Assembly (NCBI GenBank): GCA_040901445.1
Contig: JBBDYQ010000022.1
Span: forward strand, 186,001-250,000
Direction of reading: 5' to 3'
Length of the DNA: 64,000 nucleotides
Source: Thermoleophilaceae bacterium
GTDB taxonomy: Bacteria; Actinomycetota; Thermoleophilia; Solirubrobacterales; Thermoleophilaceae
Positions 31,248 to 39,353 of this stretch are shown piece after piece. The notes beneath the pieces were generated by a model. It made no database searches. It saw only the letters and a program-made list of their open reading frames with translations, and was not told where the DNA came from. The position numbers and the translations under genes are program-made. Each line of letters begins with the position of its first letter. Position 1 is the first letter of the stretch.

Positions 31248-33263
31248 ATGCCGAGATTGGGCAAGGGATGGGCGGTCGCCGCTGCGGCGGCGGCGGTCGC
31301 GCTGGCGGCTTCACCGGCGTTCGCGCACGATGGCGACCACCTCGACCTCGGGCCCGCCAGCCCCGCGGTGGCGGGCGCGAGCACCGACCCGGCAGCCATA
31401 GGCCGCTTCTCCGACCCGTTCGCCGAGCCCACTGTGGCGGGCAGGTTCACCGACGCGCGCTGCATCACCGATCGTGACGGCGTGACGGTGTGCAAGCCCG
31501 GCGCCGGCAGCGTCACGGTGCTGGCCAGCGGCAAGGTCCTCTACTGGAACGCCCTGGAGGGCACGGAGAACGTGCAGGTGTCCATCGTCGCCGAGGCCGG
31601 AAGGGTGATCCAGAACGACCAGACGCGCCTACTGGACCTGGGCACGGACCCGTTCACGTGGACCGAGCCGTCACCGGTGGACGGAGGCGCCAACCCGGAC
31701 GGGTACGACGACGACCCGCTGTTCCCAGGCGGCAACGGGGAGAAGGAGAACGACGGCGCGCTGTTCTGCTCCGACCTCACCTTCCTGGCGGACGGCCGTG
31801 TGCTCGCGGCCGGCGGCACCGCGTACTACCTCGACCCCGAGATCGGCGACACGGGCTTCGGCATCTCCGAGCTCGAGGGCATCCGAAGCGCGCGCATCTA
31901 CGACCCCGACACCAACACGTGGTCGCAGACGGGCTCGATGCACATCGGCCGCTGGTACCCCAGCCTCGTGACCCTCGGCGACGGCAGCGTGTTCACGGCC
32001 AGCGGCGTGCAGAAGCTGATCAAGCCGGTGTACCCCGACCGCCCCGGCGGGTCCGGCACGAACGTCACCGAGACGGAGACCTACGACCCCGCGACCGGCG
32101 AGTGGACCGACAACGGCGCCGCCGCCAGGCGCTCGCTGCCGCTCTACCCGCGCCTGCACCTGCTGCCCGACGGCGACGTCTTCTACAACGCCGGCGGCCA
32201 GTCGTTCAACCCTGTGGGCCAGTCCTACGACGAGGCGCTGTGGAACATCGCGGCCACCTACGACCCGGACACGCGCAGCTGGACGGACCTGGGGATCCCC
32301 GGCGCCGAGCAGACGGCCAACGGCTCCGACCCGGGGCACGCCCTCGACGACCTGATGAACCTCGGCATCCCCGGCGGCGGCGACGCCTTCACCATCCCGG
32401 GCTTCCGCGGCTCCACGTTCTCGGTGATGCTGCCGCTGCGCGCCGGCGAGGACGGCAGCTACACCGAGGCCTCGTTCCTCACGGCCGGAGGCGTGCTCAA
32501 CCCGCCCAGCCCGGGCAGCTACTTCGCCACCAGCGACAGCCGCATCACGACCGTGGACACGTCCGGCGGCGGCAAGGCCTTGAGCACCCGCGCCACGGGC
32601 GACCTCAGCCGCCCGCGCTGGTACCCGTCGGGCATCCTGCTCCCCACCGGCGAGGTGATCGCGTTCTCGGGCTCCGACCGCGACCACGTGGATGCGCCCG
32701 GGATGGAGTTCCCGGTCAAGCAGGCGGAGCTGTTCGACCCGGAGACCGAGACGTGGGAGCCGCTCGGCGAGGCCCATCGGCCGCGCACCTACCACAACAC
32801 CGCAGCCCTGCTTCCGGACGGGCGCGTGCTGATCGGCGGGCACGTCCCGATCAACACCCTCTACCTGCGCCACCTGGAGCTTCCCGAGCCGTTCGCACCG
32901 AACATCGGCCGCGACCCGTCGTTCGAGCTCTACAGCCCGCCGTACCTGTTCCGGGGCGAGCGGCCCGAGATCGTGTCCGCCGACCCCGGGGACCACGGGG
33001 AGACGATGGAGGTGGTGCTGGATGGCCCCGCCACCGAGATCGAGAGCGTGGTGCTGGTGCGCAACCACAGCACCACGCACGTGATCGACCCCGATCAGCG
33101 CAGCGTGGTGCTTCGCGTCCTGGGCCGCGACGGCAACCGGCTCGAGGTGGCCATGCCCCCGGACCGCAACGTGGCTCCCGCCGGGCCGTACATGCTGTTC
33201 GTGAACCGCGGCGGCGATTCCGGGCCGGTGCCATCGGTGGCGAAGCAGCTGATGCTCGGCTGA
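31248..33263 (+). CDS. secreted copper-radical oxidase, galactose oxidase/GlxA-like (AA5, DUF1929)
   Basis: An exported beta-propeller oxidase that would oxidise an alcohol or aldehyde on a glycan and release H2O2. A signal peptide (GKGWAVAAAAAAVALAASPA, cleavage near AFA-HDG) is followed by kelch repeats (DGRVLAAGGTAYY, LGDGSVFTASGVQ, LLPDGDVFYNAGGQ) and a C-terminal DUF1929 domain. The catalytic set aligns with galactose oxidase: Cys174 in LFCSDL and Tyr237 in RWYPSL for the thioether cofactor, Tyr515-His516 in RTYHNTA and His611 in STTHVID for copper. Streptomyces GlxA, needed for aerial growth, has the same pattern. Two in-frame ATGs (31236, 31248) exist; ggagggg precedes the second. The leader is strongly structured. 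Confidence 0.85.
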   Translation: MPRLGKGWAVAAAAAAVALAASPAFAHDGDHLDLGPASPAVAGASTDPAAIGRFSDPFAEPTVAGRFTDARCITDRDGVTVCKPGAGSVTVLASGKVLYWNALEGTENVQVSIVAEAGRVIQNDQTRLLDLGTDPFTWTEPSPVDGGANPDGYDDDPLFPGGNGEKENDGALFCSDLTFLADGRVLAAGGTAYYLDPEIGDTGFGISELEGIRSARIYDPDTNTWSQTGSMHIGRWYPSLVTLGDGSVFTASGVQKLIKPVYPDRPGGSGTNVTETETYDPATGEWTDNGAAARRSLPLYPRLHLLPDGDVFYNAGGQSFNPVGQSYDEALWNIAATYDPDTRSWTDLGIPGAEQTANGSDPGHALDDLMNLGIPGGGDAFTIPGFRGSTFSVMLPLRAGEDGSYTEASFLTAGGVLNPPSPGSYFATSDSRITTVDTSGGGKALSTRATGDLSRPRWYPSGILLPTGEVIAFSGSDRDHVDAPGMEFPVKQAELFDPETETWEPLGEAHRPRTYHNTAALLPDGRVLIGGHVPINTLYLRHLELPEPFAPNIGRDPSFELYSPPYLFRGERPEIVSADPGDHGETMEVVLDGPATEIESVVLVRNHSTTHVIDPDQRSVVLRVLGRDGNRLEVAMPPDRNVAPAGPYMLFVNRGGDSGPVPSVAKQLMLG

Positions 33264-33293
33264 CCTGCGGCCATCCGCCCGCCCGGAGGGCCG

Positions 33294-33725
33294 CTACGCC
33301 GCGTCCACCTCGATGATGCCGATGCGCTCCGGCTCGCCCTCCACCGGCCGGAACGTGACCTCGTAGCGCCCGGGGCGCGAGGGCAGCACGTCGAAGCGCG
33401 CCGGCGTGCCGGGCTCGGCGGCCTGGATCAGCCCGAGTCCCTGGATGGCCACCTGCCCCGCGTCCTCGACGGCCACCGTGACGACGGCCCGCTCGCCGGC
33501 CTCGATCGTGTGGCGCTCGGGCTCCTCCGACCCGGTCACGAAGCGCAGCTCCTCGGGCGTGCCCGCGGCGGGCGGCGGATCCCCCGCGGGGGGCGCCGGC
33601 GCGGGCGCTTCCTCTGCGGTCGTGGTCTCGCCTGAGTCGTCGTCGGACGGCGGGGCCAGCGACGCGGCCACGGCCGAGAAGCCGAGCACGATCGCGAACA
33701 GCAGCAGGACGCGGCGCAGGTGCAC
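33294..33725 (-). CDS. small exported or membrane-anchored protein of unknown function
   Basis: A 143-residue protein with an N-terminal hydrophobic helix (RRVLLLFAIVLGFSAVAASL), an acidic Thr/Glu and Pro/Ala-rich linker (about 27-55) and a beta-rich C-terminal domain. The domain (HTIEAGERAVVTVAVEDAGQ, then RFDVLPSRPGRYEVTF) has a pattern reminiscent of cupredoxin-like or Ig-like folds but no copper ligands (no Cys, only one His). It is divergent from the pilin transcript and starts seven bases after a GATAAT -10 box. No named family is recognised. Confidence 0.7.
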   Translation of the reverse strand: MHLRRVLLLFAIVLGFSAVAASLAPPSDDDSGETTTAEEAPAPAPPAGDPPPAAGTPEELRFVTGSEEPERHTIEAGERAVVTVAVEDAGQVAIQGLGLIQAAEPGTPARFDVLPSRPGRYEVTFRPVEGEPERIGIIEVDAA

Positions 33726-33732
33726 TGGACGA

Positions 33733-33738
33733 ATTATC
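33733..33738 (-). promoter_or_regulatory. -10 box of a probable leaderless promoter for the gene ending at 33294
   Basis: On the minus strand GATAAT occupies 33738-33733, leaving seven bases before GTG 33725. It is close to the consensus TATAAT and gives a transcript starting at or beside the start codon. Confidence 0.5.
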
Positions 33739-33781
33739 TATGCGCCGGCCCGCTCCATCGGCCGATACCTGACCCAAGCCA

Positions 33782-33898
33782 GGGCCACGGTGAGAAAGGC
33801 AAACCCGTCGTGAGGCGGGGACGCAAAGCTCCGGGGCTCCTCTCCGTCCGCTTCAGACCCGGGCTTGGAGCCGGCCGAGCTGCCACCACGAGTGGCTC
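33782..33898 (+). promoter_or_regulatory. cyclic di-GMP-I (GEMM) riboswitch upstream of the major pilin
   Basis: The conserved core is present: GGCAAACC (33798-33805), a P2 stem CCCGTC/GGCGGG closed by the GNRA tetraloop GTGA (33811-33814), and GGGACGCAAAGC (33818-33829), which form the ligand pocket of the GEMM aptamer. A P3 arm follows (GGCTCC at 33835-33840 with GGAGCC at 33867-33872). The P1 stem is GGGCCAC-like 33782-33788 with GTGGCTC 33892-33898. The expression platform would be the 50 bases to the Shine-Dalgarno sequence aaggagg of the pilin gene. c-di-GMP sensing before a type IV pilin fits motility/attachment control. Confidence 0.9.
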
Positions 33899-33948
33899 CT
33901 CCGGGCGCTGGCAATCAACCAACCAGCACTCCCTCAAGGAGGAGACAC

Positions 33949-34407
33949 ATGCTGCGGAAGCTCATGGAGCGCATGCACAGCGAGGAGAAGGGCTTCACCC
34001 TTATCGAGCTCCTCGTCGTCATGCTGATCATCGGGATCCTGGCCGCCATCGCGCTGCCGGTGTTCCTCGGTCAGCAGGAGAAGGGCCAGGACTCGAGCGC
34101 GAAGTCGGACGCTCGCAACCTGGTGTCCCACGTGGAGTCGTGTTTCGCCGAGACCCAGGCGTACGCGAGCTGCGCCGACTCGGCCGCGCTCAACCCGACC
34201 GGGTTGGCGATCGGCGCGGACAACGGGCAGGTCGAGGTCACGGCGACCGCGGCCGACGGCTACACGATCGTCGGTCACTCCCAGAGCGACCACGATTTCC
34301 AGATCCAGAAGACGTCCACGGGCTCCGTGCGGACCTGTGACACCACCGGCGGCACGTTCGGTGAGGATGGCGACGACGGCGGTGGCTGCAACAACGGCGA
34401 CTGGTAG
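33949..34407 (+). CDS. type IV pilin (likely major subunit, PilA-like)
   Basis: A 152-residue prepilin. The leader MLRKLMERMHSEEKG is cut before Phe16, giving FTLIELLVVMLIIGILAAIA with Glu at +5, the standard class III signal for PilD. The C-terminal head contains two cysteine pairs (C in VESCFAE and ASCAD; C in VRTCDTT and GGCNN) that may form a disulfide loop. Four reasons favour a major subunit: a strong ribosome site, its own terminator right after, its own riboswitch, and small size. It is the first gene of the large pilin cluster. Confidence 0.93.
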   Translation: MLRKLMERMHSEEKGFTLIELLVVMLIIGILAAIALPVFLGQQEKGQDSSAKSDARNLVSHVESCFAETQAYASCADSAALNPTGLAIGADNGQVEVTATAADGYTIVGHSQSDHDFQIQKTSTGSVRTCDTTGGTFGEDGDDGGGCNNGDW

Positions 34408-34432
34408 GCCAACGCCTACACGCTGCAACGTC

Positions 34433-34460
34433 AAGGGCGGGCCTTCGGGCCCGCCCTTTT
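34433..34460 (+). terminator. intrinsic terminator after the major pilin gene
   Basis: AAGGGCGGGCC (34433-34443), UUCG tetraloop, GGCCCGCCCTT (34448-34458), then TT. A perfect 11-bp stem with an extra-stable tetraloop lies 26 bases after the pilin stop. Partial read-through would give the pilin a much higher mRNA level than the minor pilins downstream. Confidence 0.9.
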
Positions 34461-34478
34461 CATGCCGATAACAGGCCC

Positions 34479-35027
34479 ATGCGGGCTGAGCGGGGCTACA
34501 CGATCGTGGAGGCGCTCGTCGTCGTGGTGCTGCTCATCGTCGTGCTCGGCGGCACGCTGAGCCTGCTCGACACCACCGCCCAGATCGCGCCGCAGGAGAA
34601 CGAGCGCGCCCACGCGGTGCGCGAGGCGCAGGTGGGCCTCGGCACGATGGTCCGCGAGCTGCGCCAGTCACGCAGCGTGGAGGCCGGTTACTCCGCCACG
34701 GGGCTGACCGTCCGCACGCCCGTTGCCGGCGTGCCCACGCGCGTCGCATGGGACTGCACGCCGGATTCGGTCTCGAGGCCCGGCGAGGACCTCAGCGCCT
34801 GCCGCCGCGTGCAGTACGCCGCCGACGACACCACGGTGGTGAGCACGACGCATCCACTGGACCGCCTGATGAGTGACCAGGTGTTCGACTACACCGTGGA
34901 GTCCGGCCGCATCCAGTTCGTGACCGCCCGCATCGAGGTCCCCGCCAGCGGTGAGCGCGAGCAGGGGCTCGATCACAGGATCGTGCTCGACGACGGCTTC
35001 TTCCTGCGCAACGTCGCCGACGGCTGA
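34479..35027 (+). CDS. minor prepilin-like protein (PilW/GspJ-like)
   Basis: A 182-residue prepilin with the very short leader MRAERG and mature N terminus YTIVEALVVVVLLIVVLGGT (Glu at +5). The head (SQSVEAGYS-like region, RTPVAGVPTRVAWDCTPDSV, SACRRVQYAADDTTVVSTTH) resembles the GspJ/PilW group: a helix with QVGLGTMVRELRQSR followed by a beta-rich domain with one possible disulfide. It is the first gene after the terminator and leads the first of three minor-pilin modules, ending about 70 bases before the next gene. Confidence 0.85.
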   Translation: MRAERGYTIVEALVVVVLLIVVLGGTLSLLDTTAQIAPQENERAHAVREAQVGLGTMVRELRQSRSVEAGYSATGLTVRTPVAGVPTRVAWDCTPDSVSRPGEDLSACRRVQYAADDTTVVSTTHPLDRLMSDQVFDYTVESGRIQFVTARIEVPASGEREQGLDHRIVLDDGFFLRNVADG

Positions 35028-35096
35028 CCGTAGGTCACTCGTCCAGCCCGGGCCCGTACGCGCGCGTGGCTGGGGCCGCCCGCCGAAGAGATCGAT

Positions 35097-36581
35097 ATGG
35101 CGGAATTCCGTTCCCTGACCCCATGGCGCCTGATCGGCCGCGGGGATGACGGCTTCACGCTCATCGAGCTCAGCATCACCATCGCGGTCCTGCTGGTGGG
35201 CGTCCTCGGCACCGTCGCGCTGATCGACGGCGCGAGCGCCACGACCGCGAACAACAAGGCCCGCGAGGGGGCCACGGCGCTGGCCCGCGAGATGACCGAG
35301 CTCACCCGCTCGGTGCCCTACGACGACCTGGACACCACGCAGATTCCGGTTGAGCTGCAGTCGCGCCCCGGGCTGGCGGACTCCAGCGCCGATCCCGGCT
35401 ACACGCTCGAGCGCCGTGATTTCACGTTCACGGTGTCGGTCAGCGCCTGCTCGGTGGACGACGGCAAGGACGGCCTGGGCTCCCATGGCGGCGCCGTGAC
35501 CTTCTGCCCGGAGAGCTCCACCACCGGCGCCAACGACCGCAACCCCGACGACTACCGGCGCGTGACGGTCGGGCTCACCTGGACCCGCAACGGCAGGGAC
35601 GAGACCGCCCGCCAGACCACCCTCGTCACCAACCCGGCCGGCGGCCTCGGGCCCTCGGTGAAGGACTTCCAGATCCTGTCGCCCGCGACCGCCACGATCA
35701 CGAGCGGCGCGATCACGGATGCGTCGTTCGACGTGCAGACGAGCGCGACGCCGGAGTCGGTCGAGTGGTACGTGAACGGCGCGGCCCAGGGCGTGGCCTC
35801 GGGCAGCGGCACGGACTGGAACTTCACCTGGCCGGTGGCGAGCTTCCTGGACGGCACCTATCTCGTGCAGGCGCGCGCCTTCAACGAGGAGGGCCGCTCG
35901 GGCGTCGCCCGGGTGATGACGGTCGTGCTCAACCGCTTCGCTCCCCAGGCGCCCCAGGGCGTCGGCGCGGGCCGCAACGGCACCGGCTCCGACGTTGACG
36001 TCGAGTGGCACGCCAACGGCGAGGGCGACGTGATCGGCTACCGCGTCTATCGCGTGACCGGCGGCATCGCCGAGCGCGCGTGCCCGGAGGCCGGAGCCGG
36101 CACGGATGCGTTCCTGGAAGGCACTCTGTCGTGCGTGGACCCGTCCGCCCCCGCCGGCGGGCCGCTCGAGTACACGGTGATGGCCATCGACCGCGACGCC
36201 GAGGGGCAGATCCGGGAGGGCGGGGAGACCGCGGCCCCGGTCGCGGAGGGCAATTCCGCCCCCGGCGTACCGGGGGACCTGGTCACGTGCGCGGGCGGCA
36301 CGAGCGGCTGCAACGGCCCCGACGGCACACCCGCGCCCTCGGGCACCACCGCCGTGAGCTGGAGCCCGGCCACCGATCCCGACACGGGGGACACGATCGC
36401 CTTCTACCGCATCTACCGCGACGGAACCGGCTACTCCGCGCGCCTGGACCGCCTGTACCCGACCGGCGGCCCGCTGGTGTGGGTGGATGACGAGACGGGC
36501 GGCACCGCGCACGAGTACCGGGTGAGCGCGGTCGACCAGGACTTCGCCGAGTCAACGCTCGCAGGGCCGGTGGCGGGATGA
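35097..36581 (+). CDS. large minor prepilin with Ig-like and fibronectin type III-like domains
   Basis: At 494 residues this is unusually long for a prepilin. The leader of 19 residues ends GDDG before FTLIELSITIAVLLVGVLGT (PilV/GspI-like). After a pilin head, an Ig-like module begins near residue 195 (VKDFQILSPATATITSGAIT, DGTYLVQARAFNEEGRSG), followed by two FnIII-like modules (from about 280: QAPQGVGAGRNGTGSDVDVE, VIGYRVYRVTGG; and from about 390: TAVSWSPATDPDTGDTIAFY). Such domains are common in surface adhesins, so it could sit at the pilus tip and bind ligands (inference). The stop overlaps the next start (ATGA). Confidence 0.85.
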   Translation: MAEFRSLTPWRLIGRGDDGFTLIELSITIAVLLVGVLGTVALIDGASATTANNKAREGATALAREMTELTRSVPYDDLDTTQIPVELQSRPGLADSSADPGYTLERRDFTFTVSVSACSVDDGKDGLGSHGGAVTFCPESSTTGANDRNPDDYRRVTVGLTWTRNGRDETARQTTLVTNPAGGLGPSVKDFQILSPATATITSGAITDASFDVQTSATPESVEWYVNGAAQGVASGSGTDWNFTWPVASFLDGTYLVQARAFNEEGRSGVARVMTVVLNRFAPQAPQGVGAGRNGTGSDVDVEWHANGEGDVIGYRVYRVTGGIAERACPEAGAGTDAFLEGTLSCVDPSAPAGGPLEYTVMAIDRDAEGQIREGGETAAPVAEGNSAPGVPGDLVTCAGGTSGCNGPDGTPAPSGTTAVSWSPATDPDTGDTIAFYRIYRDGTGYSARLDRLYPTGGPLVWVDDETGGTAHEYRVSAVDQDFAESTLAGPVAG

Positions 36582-37486
36582 TCGCGCGCCTGGAGACCGG
36601 CGAGCGCGGCTTCACCCTCATCGAGACCCTCGTGGCCGCGACGATGATGGCCGGGGTCATGGGCGCCACGCTCACGACGCTCGCCGAGTTCGGCGAGACC
36701 ACACGGCGCGCCGACGCGCAGACCGACGCTCAACAGGAGGCGCGCCGGGCGGTGGACGCGCTCAGCCAGGAGCTGCGCAACCTCGCCAGCCCGACCAACG
36801 AGCTGCCACAGGCCGTCGAGGAGGCCACGGCGTCGGACCTCGTCTTCCTGTCGGTCGGCGCCGAGCGCCCCGAGGGCAGCCTCAACACTCGCAACACCGT
36901 CCGCGTGCGCTACTGCCTCGATGCCGCGACGGCCACCCTGTGGCGGCAGGAGCAAGGCTGGACGACGGCGGCCGCGCCGTCGATCCCGGACACCACGGCG
37001 TGCCCCACGGCGCCCACGACCGGCGGCTGGGAGGCGGCCCGCGTGGCCGCGACGGACGCCCGCAACGATGCCCGCGCGGTCTTCTCCTTCAACGCCGCCG
37101 AGCTCGTGGACATCACCGAGATCAGGATGAAGCTCTGGGTGGACCCGGATCCTGCGCGCGCCCCGGGCGAGACGGTGCTCGAGTCGGTGGCCTTCCTCCG
37201 CAACCAGAACCGGGGTCCCACGGCGAGCTTCACGGTGGCCCCGAGCGGCGGCCAGATCCTGCTCAACGGCTCGGGGTCCACGGATCCCGAGGGCAAGGCG
37301 CTCGAGTACCTCTGGTACGACAACGGCGTGCCCGACCCGGTGGGCGAGGGCATCGTCTTCACCTACTCGCCGTCGGAGGCCGGCGACCACTCCATCAAGC
37401 TGACGGTGGAGGATCCCGCGGGCCTCGAGCACGAAGCGCCGCCGCAGGACGTCTGCCTCGTGGGAGGGGGGCACACGTGTCCGTGA
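36578..37486 (+). CDS. minor prepilin with C-terminal PKD-like domain (PilW-like)
   Basis: A 302-residue prepilin with an 11-residue leader ending ERG and mature FTLIETLVAATMMAGVMGAT. The head follows the PilW pattern (AQQEARRAVDALSQELRNLA). From about residue 208 a PKD-like module is seen: GPTASFTVAPSGGQILLNGS, then GSTDPEGKALEYLWYDNG and AGDHSIKLTVEDPAG. PKD domains occur in surface and protease-associated adhesive proteins. Its stop overlaps the next gene. Confidence 0.85.
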   Translation: MIARLETGERGFTLIETLVAATMMAGVMGATLTTLAEFGETTRRADAQTDAQQEARRAVDALSQELRNLASPTNELPQAVEEATASDLVFLSVGAERPEGSLNTRNTVRVRYCLDAATATLWRQEQGWTTAAAPSIPDTTACPTAPTTGGWEAARVAATDARNDARAVFSFNAAELVDITEIRMKLWVDPDPARAPGETVLESVAFLRNQNRGPTASFTVAPSGGQILLNGSGSTDPEGKALEYLWYDNGVPDPVGEGIVFTYSPSEAGDHSIKLTVEDPAGLEHEAPPQDVCLVGGGHTCP

Positions 37487-38649
37487 TCCGGCGGCTCGCA
37501 CACGACGAGGACGGGTCGGTGGTAGTCGCGGTCGTGGCGCTCACGCTGATGCTCGTGCTCGGTTTCGCCACCTACTCCGCCGTGGGCACCCAGACCCGCC
37601 TGTCGGGTGAGGAGCGGGTGCGCGAATCGGCCTTCAACCTCGGCGAGGGGGCGCTGAACGCGCAGGCCTTCGTGATCGGCCGGCTCGGCCCCGGCAGCCT
37701 CTCGAGGGACTACCCGGACGCGTGCCCGTCGGCGACGGAGCCCACGCTCTGCCCGGATCCCGACCGCATGGAGGAGAGCTTCGACGCGGGGCTCCAGGCC
37801 GACTACGCGGGCGGCCTCACGACCTGGGCCACGAGCGTGCGCGACAACAGCTCCGGCGCCTTCTACGACGACAGCGTGGACAGCCAGCCGGCCTGGGACG
37901 CCAACGAGGACAACCAGGTCTGGGTGCGCGCCACCGCCAACGTGCGCGGCAAGACGCGCACGCTCGTGGCGCTGGTCCAGGTGGAGTCGCGCCCGGTGCA
38001 GTTCCCCCGCTACGCCGTCACCGCCGGCAAGTTCTCCACCACGAACAACGGCAACAAGCTGATCGTGAACACCTCCGGCTCGCTCGGCATCGCCGTGCGC
38101 TGCGCCGAGGCGCCCGAGTCCACGAGCTGCATGGACTACGAGGTGAACAAGGGCCAGGTGAGCCCCAACAACTACCAGCTGTCATACCCGAACCCCACGG
38201 CCATCTCGACCGACGACCTGGTGGGCCTGGAGGAGCTGGCGCAGGCCAACGGCACGTACTTCGAGGAGTGCCCGGCCAACCCGAGCGGGGCGGTGGTGGT
38301 GGTGGAAAGCGGGGACTGCTTCTACAACAACTCCGTCCCAGGGGCGTGCTGCAACACCGAAGCCGCCCCGGGCATCTTCATTGTCAAGGACGGCACGTTC
38401 TCGCTGGGCGGCAACCTGGAGTTCCGCGGCATCATCTACGCGCTCAACCAGCAGGAGTCGAGCGGGCACGTGATCTCGCTGCAGGGGACCTCGGCGATCC
38501 TCGGCGCCGCGATGGTGGACGGCAACGGCGGCATCTCGGCCGGGTCGAGCGGGACCAACATCGTCTTCGACCCGGCTGCGTTCGACGGCGCCAAGAGCTT
38601 CGGCACCGCAGGCATCGTGCAGAACACCTGGCGCGAGATCACTGGCTGA
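37477..38649 (+). CDS. PilX-like pilus assembly protein
   Basis: A 390-residue protein whose N terminus (LAHDEDG then SVVVAVVALTLMLVLGFATY) resembles PilX/GspK-like minor pilins that lack Glu at +5. The next segment (AVGTQTRLSGEERVRESAFN) with LGEGALNAQAFVIGRL is the usual PilX helix. The large C-terminal part includes a region rich in short beta-strands and glycine (FSLGGNLEFRGIIYALNQ, GTSAILGAAMVDGNGGISAG), similar to the DUF-type polymer/beta-helix ends found in such proteins. The start is GTG 37477 (ggagggggg upstream); GTG 37483 is possible. Confidence 0.78.
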   Translation: MSVIRRLAHDEDGSVVVAVVALTLMLVLGFATYSAVGTQTRLSGEERVRESAFNLGEGALNAQAFVIGRLGPGSLSRDYPDACPSATEPTLCPDPDRMEESFDAGLQADYAGGLTTWATSVRDNSSGAFYDDSVDSQPAWDANEDNQVWVRATANVRGKTRTLVALVQVESRPVQFPRYAVTAGKFSTTNNGNKLIVNTSGSLGIAVRCAEAPESTSCMDYEVNKGQVSPNNYQLSYPNPTAISTDDLVGLEELAQANGTYFEECPANPSGAVVVVESGDCFYNNSVPGACCNTEAAPGIFIVKDGTFSLGGNLEFRGIIYALNQQESSGHVISLQGTSAILGAAMVDGNGGISAGSSGTNIVFDPAAFDGAKSFGTAGIVQNTWREITG

Positions 38650-38711
38650 GCGGCGTGCGGGGAGGGAACCGCCTAAAGCCGTTGCGCGAATCCGCCGATT
38701 CCCGATGTGGA

Positions 38712-39353
38712 ATGAAATACACCCGGGAAGACCCTCGTAGGGAAGGCGAGGCGGGCTTCACCCTGATCGAGCTGCTCGTTGTCATGGGTATCTCGCTGAT
38801 CGTCGGTGCCGCCGCGCTGATGGCCATCCAGACGAGCCAGACGAGCACGGCCAAGACGGCCGCCCGCCAGGAGGCCGTGCAGCAGGCCGAGGTCGCGCTG
38901 GACCGCCTCACCGGCGAGACGCGCCAGGCGGTGGCCGTCCGGCTGTGGAGCACCGGGTTCCTCGACCTCAAGACGCGTGTGCGCGTGAACGGCGCCCCAT
39001 CCACGCTGCGGCGCATCCAGTACGACTGCACGGATCTCGCGGCATGTACACGCAAGGACTGCGGCACGGTGTCGTCCACCGGCACCCTCCTGAGCCTCGA
39101 GCAGGACTGCAGCACCGGCACCGCGGTGCCGATCATCCGCGGGCTGGACCAGGTGACCTTCGGGGCCGAGCTCCAGGGCGCAGCCGTGGCCGTTCCGCCC
39201 GCGCGCGAGACCGTGAACGCATCGCCGGTGTTCGACCACGTGACGGTGGCGATGCGCGTGCGCCTCGACGACAAGCCCTCCGGGCGGCAGTCGGTCAAGG
39301 ACCTCGACCCAGTGGAGATCCGGGGGGGTGTGACGCTTGAGAACGTCAACTGA
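38712..39353 (+). CDS. minor prepilin (PilW/GspJ-like), second module
   Basis: A 213-residue prepilin. The leader MKYTREDPRREGEAG precedes FTLIELLVVMGISLIVGAAA (Glu at +5). The helix continues through QEAVQQAEVALDRLTGETRQ, as in PilW-type proteins, and the head contains four Cys (YDCTDLAACTRKDCG and LEQDC) that can form two disulfides. ATG 38712 is supported by the leader; a longer reading upstream overlaps the previous gene in another frame and is a shadow. Confidence 0.85.
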   Translation: MKYTREDPRREGEAGFTLIELLVVMGISLIVGAAALMAIQTSQTSTAKTAARQEAVQQAEVALDRLTGETRQAVAVRLWSTGFLDLKTRVRVNGAPSTLRRIQYDCTDLAACTRKDCGTVSSTGTLLSLEQDCSTGTAVPIIRGLDQVTFGAELQGAAVAVPPARETVNASPVFDHVTVAMRVRLDDKPSGRQSVKDLDPVEIRGGVTLENVN

